From an uncultured Eubacteriales bacterium (GTDB taxonomy: Bacteria > Bacillota > Clostridia > Christensenellales > UBA1242): 5,023 nt of DNA. Every line of letters starts with the position of its first letter. Within the stretch, counting starts at the first letter, position 1. The position numbers and the translations under genes were made by a program. Positions 1-5,023 of the stretch are shown one piece after another. Location: assembly GCA_958420145.1 (NCBI GenBank), contig CATZIR010000056.1, positions 1 through 5,023 of the forward strand, given 5' to 3'. The notes beneath the pieces were generated by a model. The model searched no databases. It had not been told where the DNA came from and saw only the letters and a program-made list of their open reading frames with translations.

Positions 1-41
1 AAAACAATATTATTTTCTATTTCTAAATTTTTTATTTTCAT
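1..41 (-). CDS. 5' fragment of a gene, possibly tRNA-dihydrouridine synthase (DusB-like)
   Basis: Only the first 13 codons are inside the window, reading MKIKNLEIENNIV from an ATG at 41, and the frame is still open at base 1. Proteins of the DusB/Nifr3 family typically begin with M-K-I-(x)-(x)-I/L-E/K-(x)-(x)-N-x-(V/I) just before the FMN-binding strand and the APMAG motif, and this fragment fits that pattern. Those enzymes are FMN-dependent and reduce uridine to dihydrouridine in the tRNA D-loop in the cytoplasm. Class I dihydroorotate dehydrogenases and related FMN barrels can start in a similar way, so the product is a guess from a very short stretch. There is no Shine-Dalgarno site before the ATG, but a promoter-like pair lies immediately upstream. 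The gene follows the flippase gene in the same direction, with a 79-base gap. Confidence 0.45.
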   Translation of the reverse strand, partial: MKIKNLEIENNIV

Positions 42-48
42 AAGTAAT

Positions 49-77
49 ATAATAACTAATTTTTGAAAAAAAGTCTA
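49..77 (-). promoter_or_regulatory. Candidate SigA-type promoter for the left-edge gene, possibly leaderless
   Basis: On the minus strand a -35-like TAGACT (77-72) and a -10-like TATTAT (54-49) are separated by exactly 17 bases. They match the TTGACA/TATAAT consensus at four and five of six positions. Only seven bases separate the -10 from the ATG at 41, which is where transcription would normally begin, and no ribosome-binding site is present. If the promoter is real, the message would start at or within a base or two of the ATG. The background is very AT-rich, so chance matches to the -10 are common. Confidence 0.35.
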
Positions 78-104
78 TTTTTTGAATAAAAATCACTTAA
101 AATT

Positions 105-117
105 TGCTTAAAAAGCA
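105..117 (-). terminator. Weak hairpin after the flippase gene, possible terminator
   Basis: The minus strand reads TGCTT-TTT-AAGCA, a 5-bp stem with a 3-base loop, beginning three bases after the flippase stop codon. It is followed on this strand by AATTTTAAG, which is a poor U-tract. On the plus strand the same hairpin is followed by five Ts and looks slightly better. Termination here would agree with the separate promoter proposed for the next gene, but the stem is short and the evidence is thin. Confidence 0.25.
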
Positions 118-120
118 TTT

Positions 121-1737
121 TTACTGTTTAATCTTTCTTTTTGCAAAACCTGTAATATCTTCTTTTTTTAATGTTTTGGTTAGGAAAATATTAACTAGAT
201 AAATCGTTCCAGCAACCAAAATTGTTATAAGTGTTAGTACTCTTGCCGTGATAACATCACTGAGCAAATATTTTGTTAGAAAAATCGCAATCGTCATCAC
301 TACCACACAACAAGCAGGTTTTAATACAAAATTTTTGAAATCAAAACTAATGCGTAGATACTTTTTTAGTTCCACTAAGTCTAAAATAAGAGCAAGCATA
401 AAACAAATTGCATCACTAATAATTAGACCGTAAATATTGATAGCCTTGCTAGACACAAGCACAACAGTAAGCACTAATTTTATAGCACCTGAAATTAGCA
501 AATTTCTAACTGGAATATAACTTTTGTTAATGCCTTGAAGAAGGCTAGTAACTACATTTAGTAGCGAAATATATATGATATTAATGCTACTAATTTTTAT
601 TAGGTCTACCACTACTTTTAACTCATCAAACACGGCTTTGCTTAGTCCGTTGTTATACAAAAATAAAACTAAATCTTCGCTAAGAAGCAAAAACGCAACT
701 GCACAAGGAAGAACAATGAGCCAAGTAAGTTTTAGGCAAGTTTTCGCTTTCTTTTCGCACTCAACTTTGTCGCCACTCGACCAACTAGCCGTGATAGACG
801 GCAAAATTGCCACTGCAAGTGATGAGGAAATTACTGTTGGCAAGTTGATAAGCGACTCCACAATGCCATCTTCTAGTCCAAACAAACTGGTTGCAATAGT
901 GCTAGAAATTGTGGCTCTAGATAGTAGCCAAATTGTAATGGAACTCTCTATCGCATACACAAGTGGCATAATTGCACCATTGAGCATTATTGGAAGGCAA
1001 GTTTTTATAACCAGTTTTAGTGACTGCTTCAAAGTGTAAGTTTGACTTGTTTGTTCTTTTTTTGTTTCTGTTTTTATTTCGGCTTTTACTATACTACTCT
1101 TTCTTTTTTGAAAAAATACTCTAACAAACAAATATAGTAATGCACCAAGTTCGCTCACGGAAATTCCTAAAAATACGCCAAAAACTGCACTAATTACGCC
1201 TTTTGCCATAAAAAATTTAGACAAAAGCAAACTAAAAACTAATTTTAGTACTTGTTCAACTATTTGCGACACACCACTTGGAAGCATATTTTGTTTGCCT
1301 TGATAGTAACCTTTTAGACTACTAATCAAACTGCTAAAAATTAGTGCTGGCACTAAGGCTAAATAGCAAATATATAAATTTTTCTCGCCTTGAAAAATTG
1401 CAAGTGGAACGCTAATTATTCCAAAAATTATCCCAAACAATGCCGACAAAATTAACATCAAAACAAGTGACGATTTGAGAATGGTTTTTACATTTTTTGT
1501 ATTACCTTTTTGCGTTTCTACACTCACCAGTTTACTAATTCCAAGCGATGTTCCCCCAGACACAAAAATTAGAAAAAATGTGTATATAGGAAAAATTAAC
1601 TGAAAAATTCCAATTCCCTTTGAACCTATCATACTCACTAAGGGTACCCTATAAAACGCGCCCAAAACTTTTGCAACAATTCCAGTTAGAGTTAATATCA
1701 CTGCTCCACGCAAAAATTTATTTTTTTCTTTTACCAT
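121..1737 (-). CDS. SpoVB/YabM-type polysaccharide or lipid-linked precursor flippase (MATE/MOP superfamily)
   Basis: This is a complete polytopic membrane protein of 538 residues, the usual size for the SpoVB/YabM/MurJ-like group, with about 14 hydrophobic segments spread over its whole length. The N-terminus (FLRGAVILTLTGIVAKVLG, about 8-26) and the segment with GYYQGKQNMLPS (143-154) followed by SQIVEQ are typical of the Bacillota SpoVB family. A second such block, LLQGINKSYIPVRN (399-412), occupies the equivalent place in the C-terminal half. A charged, Lys/Glu-rich loop (about 210-237) joins the two transmembrane halves. Such proteins sit in the cytoplasmic membrane and are thought to move lipid-linked cell-wall, cortex or surface-polysaccharide precursors outward; the substrate cannot be told from the sequence. 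It lies directly downstream of spoVT, as yabM does in B. subtilis, which favours a YabM-like role over SpoVB proper. The start at 1737 was chosen because family members begin just before the K-x-x-F-L-x-G motif. An in-frame ATG at 1791, four bases after the spoVT stop, would add 18 residues (MAEMPFFVIFQNSSQTTN) encoded by a terminator-like hairpin. Neither start has a clear Shine-Dalgarno site. Family assignment is firm; the start and substrate are not. Confidence 0.93.
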   Translation of the reverse strand: MVKEKNKFLRGAVILTLTGIVAKVLGAFYRVPLVSMIGSKGIGIFQLIFPIYTFFLIFVSGGTSLGISKLVSVETQKGNTKNVKTILKSSLVLMLILSALFGIIFGIISVPLAIFQGEKNLYICYLALVPALIFSSLISSLKGYYQGKQNMLPSGVSQIVEQVLKLVFSLLLSKFFMAKGVISAVFGVFLGISVSELGALLYLFVRVFFQKRKSSIVKAEIKTETKKEQTSQTYTLKQSLKLVIKTCLPIMLNGAIMPLVYAIESSITIWLLSRATISSTIATSLFGLEDGIVESLINLPTVISSSLAVAILPSITASWSSGDKVECEKKAKTCLKLTWLIVLPCAVAFLLLSEDLVLFLYNNGLSKAVFDELKVVVDLIKISSINIIYISLLNVVTSLLQGINKSYIPVRNLLISGAIKLVLTVVLVSSKAINIYGLIISDAICFMLALILDLVELKKYLRISFDFKNFVLKPACCVVVMTIAIFLTKYLLSDVITARVLTLITILVAGTIYLVNIFLTKTLKKEDITGFAKRKIKQ

Positions 1738-1770
1738 ATTTGTAGTTTGTGAAGAATTTTGAAAAATAAC

Positions 1771-1793
1771 AAAAAATGGCATTTCTGCCATTT
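1771..1793 (-). terminator. Rho-independent terminator-like hairpin at the end of spoVT
   Basis: Three bases beyond the spoVT stop codon the minus strand forms a perfect 7-bp stem, AAATGGC (1793-1787) with GCCATTT (1780-1774), around the six-base loop AGAAAT. The stem runs straight into a T-rich tract, TTTTTTGTTATTTTT (1776-1762, the first three Ts belonging to the stem). This is the shape of an intrinsic terminator, although the stem has only three G-C pairs. It would end or attenuate transcription between spoVT and the flippase gene. The alternative flippase start codon at 1791 lies inside the stem. Confidence 0.5.
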
Positions 1794-1795
1794 GA

Positions 1796-2341
1796 TTATG
1801 TAAGTTGCTCGGCTAAAAAGTTTGCCATACCCTTTAAAACTGATTTTTCGGTGTTACCCAGTTTGCTCTGTTCTTTTGTGAAACATACAATCGCGCCATA
1901 CACATCGCCACTAGATAGAATTGGAACAATGACTTCGGCAAAGCATTCTATCTCTTCTCCTTCGATAATATTTAGCATATTATCTCCGTCTAGTTTGTTT
2001 AAAATGATATCTTTTCTTGTGTCCATTTGTTTTTCGAGCCTTGTAGAAATATTTTTGTTTAGCATTAAACTTTTGCTAATTCCACTAACTGCAACAATTT
2101 TATCTTTATCACAAATGACTACTGGAAGCGAAAGAGTGGTAAATAAAGCCGAACAAATTTCACTAGCAAAGTCCTTAATCTCATTAAGCATAGAATATTT
2201 CTTCAAGACAAGTTCGTCATTGTCACCACAAAAAATTTCAAGTGGTGTGCCTTCTTTTATCTTAAAAGTTCTTCTAATTTCTTTTGGAATTACAATTCTA
2301 CCAAGTTCGTCAATTCGCCTAACTATTCCCGTCGCTTTCAT
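1796..2341 (-). CDS. spoVT: Stage V sporulation protein T, AbrB-family transcriptional regulator
   Basis: The 181-residue product is almost the same length as B. subtilis SpoVT (178). It starts with the highly characteristic MKATGIVRRIDELGRIVIPK, continuing as EIRRTFKIKEGTPLEIF. This is the swapped-hairpin AbrB/SpoVT DNA-binding domain (about 1-50), with the expected run of basic residues (Arg8, Arg9, Arg15, Lys20, Arg23, Arg24). A linker leads to a GAF-like domain (about 56-181) containing LPVVICDKDKIVAVSG, which matches the family. In B. subtilis, SpoVT is made in the forespore under SigG and activates or represses part of the SigG regulon, affecting spore coat, cortex and germination properties; the same role here is inferred from similarity. 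The ATG at 2341 has a good GAGGA Shine-Dalgarno site (2353-2349) seven bases upstream, which fixes the start. The upstream gap of 78 bases contains no convincing promoter. A terminator-like hairpin follows the stop, and the flippase gene comes next. Confidence 0.97.
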   Translation of the reverse strand: MKATGIVRRIDELGRIVIPKEIRRTFKIKEGTPLEIFCGDNDELVLKKYSMLNEIKDFASEICSALFTTLSLPVVICDKDKIVAVSGISKSLMLNKNISTRLEKQMDTRKDIILNKLDGDNMLNIIEGEEIECFAEVIVPILSSGDVYGAIVCFTKEQSKLGNTEKSVLKGMANFLAEQLT

Positions 2342-2419
2342 TAAAAAATCCTCACTTTCAAATTTATTATTTGTTTGTGAAGATTTTTTATGTAAATTTT
2401 TATCAAATTTTTGATTTTT

Positions 2420-3877
2420 TTAGAGAATTGCTGAAAATAATCTCGACACTGACATACCTAATTTTTTTACAAGTGACAATTTTTTAAAATATAACTTGTC
2501 TATTTTGTCACTCTCTAACAAGTCGTTATCAAAATTATGTAGATATGGAGTAATAAACTCTTTTCCGTATATAACCGAATTTACTTCAAAGTTTAGAGCA
2601 AACGAACGAATGTCCATATTACAACTTCCTATTGTCATAACTTCGTCGTCTACAACAAGTGCTTTAGTATGAATAAAACCGTGATAAAGGTAGACATTTG
2701 CCCCCATTTTTTGCATTTCGCTTAAGTATGATAGCGTTGCAAAATATACAAACCACTTATCTGGCTTTTTTGGGACGACTATATCTACTTTAACTCCGCA
2801 CAGCAAGGCAATTTTTAGTGCATTTTTGAATTCATCGTCTAGCACAAAATACGGCGACTGAATTTTAACAGACTTTTTTGCAGACATTATCATTTTAATC
2901 ATCAATTCTTCGATGTTTCTTTCGTCGTTAATAGTTGGGCCACTAGCAACTATCTGCATTGGAGTGTTGCCACGGCTGATATTTGGTGCAAAGTAGTTAT
3001 CATTCAAAAAGTAGTTGTTTTTTTCTGGCTTTTTTCTAGAAATTCGCCAGTCACTGATAAAGATGTTTTGTAGAGAATAAACTGCCGAACCTTCTATCTT
3101 TACATGGCAGTCACGCCAAGGTGAAACCTTCTTTTTTAAGCCCATATGGTCATTTCGTAGGTTCATTCCCCCAGTGTATGCCATTTTGCCGTCTATAACC
3201 ACAATTTTTCTGTGATTTCGATAATTTGCACGAAAGTTTAAAAGTTTTAGTCCCATAAACGCAGGGAAAAACTCTTCGACTTCGCCACCTGCTTTTTTTA
3301 GTTTTCTAAATTGAAATTTGTGAGTTTTTAGTGAGCCTATTGCGTCGTAAAGTAGTTTTACCTTAACTCCTTCTTTTGCTTTTTGAACCAAGATGTCTTT
3401 TATTTGCTTTCCTGTTTTGTCATTAGCAAAAATATAGAACATTATGTTAATAGTATGCTTTGCGCTAAGCAAGTCTTTTTTTAGTTGTTCTAGCATTTGT
3501 GTGCCACTAGAAAAGTATTCAATTTTGTTATCTTCGGTAAACATAGAATCAGCGTTTTTCAAATTCATTAACACCAAATCGCTGTACTTTTGTTCTTTTT
3601 CTTGTTCGCTATAATTAAGTAGGTCTATTTGAGTTTTTAGATTATTTTCGTATTGTTCGTTATATAGTCTTCTCTTTCTCATTAGTAGTTTAGTTCTAAG
3701 TCCTAGGCCATAACCAATCATAACATATAGTAGCAAGCCTAAAAATGGGAAAATTATAAGCACCAAACTCCAAGCCGTTACACGAATTGGTTTTTTGTGT
3801 TCAACAAAAATCATTCCCAAAATGGAAAGAAAACATATTATGTAGTTAATTAGCAAACATATTTGAATGGGTGACAT
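2420..3877 (-). CDS. cls: Cardiolipin synthase (phospholipase D superfamily)
   Basis: This complete 485-residue membrane enzyme has the standard length and layout of bacterial Cls. Two N-terminal transmembrane helices (about 4-25 and 32-56, the PLDc_N region) are followed by a basic stretch and two phospholipase-D catalytic halves. The HKD motifs are intact: the first is HRKIVVID with His222, Lys224 and Asp229, followed by GGMN; the second is HTKALVVD with His403, Lys405 and Asp410, followed by GSCNMD. The family blocks PWRDCHVKIEG (253-263), SPYFVLD (341-347) and RSFALNFEVN (424-433) are also present. The reaction joins two phosphatidylglycerol molecules to give cardiolipin and glycerol at the cytoplasmic membrane. 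The start is supported by an AGGAG site (3888-3884) six bases upstream of the ATG and by a promoter just beyond it. No GC-containing terminator is seen before spoVT, so read-through into spoVT is possible. The symbol refers to the family; which paralogue (ClsA, ClsB or other) it matches cannot be decided here. Confidence 0.96.
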   Translation of the reverse strand: MSPIQICLLINYIICFLSILGMIFVEHKKPIRVTAWSLVLIIFPFLGLLLYVMIGYGLGLRTKLLMRKRRLYNEQYENNLKTQIDLLNYSEQEKEQKYSDLVLMNLKNADSMFTEDNKIEYFSSGTQMLEQLKKDLLSAKHTINIMFYIFANDKTGKQIKDILVQKAKEGVKVKLLYDAIGSLKTHKFQFRKLKKAGGEVEEFFPAFMGLKLLNFRANYRNHRKIVVIDGKMAYTGGMNLRNDHMGLKKKVSPWRDCHVKIEGSAVYSLQNIFISDWRISRKKPEKNNYFLNDNYFAPNISRGNTPMQIVASGPTINDERNIEELMIKMIMSAKKSVKIQSPYFVLDDEFKNALKIALLCGVKVDIVVPKKPDKWFVYFATLSYLSEMQKMGANVYLYHGFIHTKALVVDDEVMTIGSCNMDIRSFALNFEVNSVIYGKEFITPYLHNFDNDLLESDKIDKLYFKKLSLVKKLGMSVSRLFSAIL

Positions 3878-3897
3878 AATTTACTCCTAGCTAGTTT

Positions 3898-3926
3898 ATT
3901 ATAGAAAAATTGCACAAAAAAAGCAA
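3898..3926 (-). promoter_or_regulatory. SigA-type promoter for cardiolipin synthase
   Basis: The minus strand has a perfect -10 TATAAT (3903-3898) and a -35-like TTGCTT (3926-3921) with a 17-base spacer. Transcription would begin near 3891, a few bases before the AGGAG site at 3888-3884 and about 14 bases before the ATG at 3877. The placement between the upstream gene's terminator and the cls ribosome-binding site is what a stand-alone promoter should look like. The -35 matches consensus at only three of six positions. Confidence 0.6.
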
Positions 3927-3984
3927 AAGTTTGATAATGTTTTTCTAAATTAGTTTTTGCACTAAATAAAAATATATGAGCAAT

Positions 3985-4013
3985 AAAAATGAGATAAAAA
4001 CTATCTCACTTTT
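3985..4013 (-). terminator. Rho-independent terminator of the right-hand gene
   Basis: Two bases after the TAA at 4018-4016, the minus strand reads AAAAGTGAGAT (4013-4003), a seven-base loop AGTTTTT, then ATCTCATTTTT (3995-3985). This makes an 11-bp stem with one G-T pair, extendable by one A-T pair into the loop, and it ends in the T-tract TTTTTATT. It is the best terminator in the window and separates this gene from cls. The A/T flanks are symmetrical, so it could also work on the plus strand, although no plus-strand gene is seen here. Confidence 0.75.
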
Positions 4014-4015
4014 AT

Positions 4016-5023
4016 TTATGCTTTATTAACTTTTAGTTCAAAACTATAAACTTGTTCTTCGTAGTAGTTGTCGTTTTCATCTAGGTAACCACTGTTAATA
4101 AAGATTGTGTCTGCAAAATCTTTTGTATTGTCTCTAAACGAAATTTCGTAACTATTGTTTTCTTCGTTCATACCAATCGTAACATAGTTATTTGGGTCGT
4201 TACCTTTTAGAATATTTAGAGTAAATCTTAGTTCTACAATACTTCCATCTTCTAGTGTTACTTTATAAATTTTGAATAACCCTAAATACTTATCTTCTGT
4301 TGTTAAGTCTTCTACTTGAATATTGTTTACATAGTTTCCGTCAGCATCTTTTAGTCCAACAATGTTGTCTATAGTCATAACATTTGGCAAGTAGATAACT
4401 TGAATAACTTTTCCGTCAAAGCCTGTTAGTTTGTCTGTATTATCAACTTTATAGTTAGATTTTTGGTTACTGATTAAGAACAACTCGCCACCATTATTAA
4501 CAAACTGATTGTTTTCAAATTTTACAGAAAATAGTTGTTTAGTGTCAGTGTTTTTCATTTCTAGTTTTATTAAATCTTTTTCGTTAATCATATCTGGTTT
4601 GTTAACCATATCTGGAATTAAAACGTAGTTATAAGTTTGTTCAAACTCATAGCCAAACTTTGTAGAAATTTTAATCTTGATATATGTTGTTTTGTGAACC
4701 ATTGGCGATTGCAAATAGTTGATTATTTGTCCATTAACTGATTTTTTAACAAACTCAAAATCTTCTTTTTTAACATCATCGTTACCCAAAATTTCTGCAA
4801 TTTCAAAGTTATACAAACTTGGGTATAACAAAGACATACTGCCTTCAGTTGACCAACTCCAGTTGATAGCAAACTTGTTACCTTCGACACCTTCTCCGCC
4901 GTCTACTACTGCTTTTGTTTCAATGCCAACAAAGTCTAGTAGATTTGTTAATTGTTTATCGTATGAAGTTACTAATTCTCTATATGTTAAACCATCTTTT
5001 TCTTGTTGGTTACTAGCATCTCC
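4016..5023 (-). CDS. C-terminal part of an unidentified, probably secreted, beta-rich protein (5' end outside window)
   Basis: The frame is open from the window edge (GDASNQQEKD at the first codons) to a TAA at 4018-4016, giving at least 335 residues. The methionine at 4837 is internal: 62 sense codons precede it in frame, with no stop and no ribosome-binding site before the ATG. I do not recognise the family. The sequence has no cysteine and very little arginine, is rich in Asn, Asp, Glu, Lys, Tyr and Thr, and alternates polar and hydrophobic residues as beta-sandwich proteins do. Three similar strand-turn-strand endings occur at about 123-138 (GYEFEQTYNYVLIPD), 260-272 (GSIVELRFTLNIL) and 319-332 (YYEEQVYSFELKV). 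They suggest three successive Ig-like or similar domains, the last ending at the C-terminus. This composition is typical of exported surface or matrix proteins of Bacillota. There is no LPXTG sorting signal, no C-terminal membrane helix and no recognisable cell-wall-binding repeat in the visible part, and a signal peptide would lie outside the window. A strong terminator follows, so this gene is the end of its transcript. Coding status is near certain; export is inferred. Confidence 0.85.
   Translation of the reverse strand, partial: GDASNQQEKDGLTYRELVTSYDKQLTNLLDFVGIETKAVVDGGEGVEGNKFAINWSWSTEGSMSLLYPSLYNFEIAEILGNDDVKKEDFEFVKKSVNGQIINYLQSPMVHKTTYIKIKISTKFGYEFEQTYNYVLIPDMVNKPDMINEKDLIKLEMKNTDTKQLFSVKFENNQFVNNGGELFLISNQKSNYKVDNTDKLTGFDGKVIQVIYLPNVMTIDNIVGLKDADGNYVNNIQVEDLTTEDKYLGLFKIYKVTLEDGSIVELRFTLNILKGNDPNNYVTIGMNEENNSYEISFRDNTKDFADTIFINSGYLDENDNYYEEQVYSFELKVNKA

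Noticed and set aside
248..433. A 61-codon open frame on the plus strand inside the flippase gene
   Set aside because: It is a short antisense frame with no recognisable motif or ribosome-binding site, and is best explained as chance in AT-rich DNA.
575..1039. A 154-codon open frame on the plus strand inside the flippase gene
   Set aside because: It is fully contained antisense to a well-supported membrane protein. The product is a Ser/Thr-rich translation with no domain and no promoter or ribosome-binding site.
2366..2396. Possible spoVT promoter: TTTACA (2396-2391) and AATAAT (2371-2366) on the minus strand
   Set aside because: The 19-base spacer is too long and the -10 is unremarkable in such AT-rich sequence. 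I also found no convincing SigG-type pair at a proper distance, so no promoter is called here.
1776..2414. A 212-codon open frame on the plus strand, antisense to spoVT
   Set aside because: It mirrors the unmistakable spoVT coding sequence and is Ser/Phe/Leu-rich low-complexity, as expected for an antisense shadow in AT-rich DNA. Its ATG has no ribosome-binding site, and no known family is visible.
2402..2415. A/T-rich palindrome ATCAAATTTTTGAT after the cls stop, considered as a terminator
   Set aside because: The stem holds a single G-C pair, the loop would be only two bases in the full pairing, and on the minus strand it is followed by As rather than a T-tract.
1..5023. CTAG tetranucleotide, often rare in bacteria, looks fairly common here (about twenty by eye)
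   Set aside because: That is only slightly above what the base composition would give, the sites are scattered through all genes, and they probably reflect CTA/TTA leucine and AGC/AGT codon contexts rather than a signal.
1..5023. Search for mobile elements, CRISPR arrays, tRNA/rRNA genes, riboswitches and defence systems
   Set aside because: I saw no transposase, integrase, direct-repeat array, tRNA cloverleaf or structured leader. All intergenic gaps are under 140 bases and are accounted for by promoters, hairpins or plain AT-rich spacer.

Overview
The window comes from a low-GC, spore-forming type of Bacillota, most likely a member of the Clostridia or a neighbouring lineage. The evidence is the strongly AT-rich DNA, Shine-Dalgarno sites of the AGGAG/GAGG type, and a clear spoVT gene followed at once by a SpoVB/YabM-type membrane flippase, the same order as spoVT-yabM in Bacillus subtilis. 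The species cannot be named from this sequence.

All genes lie on the minus strand, so transcription runs from high to low coordinates. From right to left: (1) 5023-4016 is the C-terminal part of a long, cysteine-free, beta-rich protein of unknown family. Its reading frame is open to the window edge, so its start lies outside. A strong hairpin terminator (3985-4013) follows its stop codon. (2) After a spacer holding a good SigA-type promoter comes a complete cardiolipin synthase with two HKD phosphodiesterase motifs (3877-2420). (3) Next is a complete spoVT (2341-1796), an AbrB-type transcription factor with a GAF-like domain that in B. subtilis tunes the late forespore programme. (4) A hairpin with a T-rich tail sits at the spoVT stop. 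It is followed by a 538-residue MATE/MOP-superfamily flippase of the SpoVB/YabM group (1737-121). (5) At the left edge are the first 13 codons of another gene (41-1). Its N-terminus resembles tRNA-dihydrouridine synthase, and it appears to have a promoter so close to the ATG that the mRNA may be leaderless.

spoVT and the flippase fit together as sporulation or cell-envelope genes: a forespore regulator beside a probable lipid-linked precursor flippase. Cardiolipin synthase is a membrane-lipid enzyme that has its own promoter, and its link to sporulation here is by position only. The right-hand protein is transcriptionally insulated from the rest by its terminator. I see no mobile element, CRISPR array, tRNA, rRNA or riboswitch. 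Most of the window is ordinary chromosomal core. The least explained parts are the unknown right-hand protein, the start and terminator overlap between spoVT and the flippase, an 11-bp repeat upstream of both of those genes, and the possible leaderless start at the left edge.
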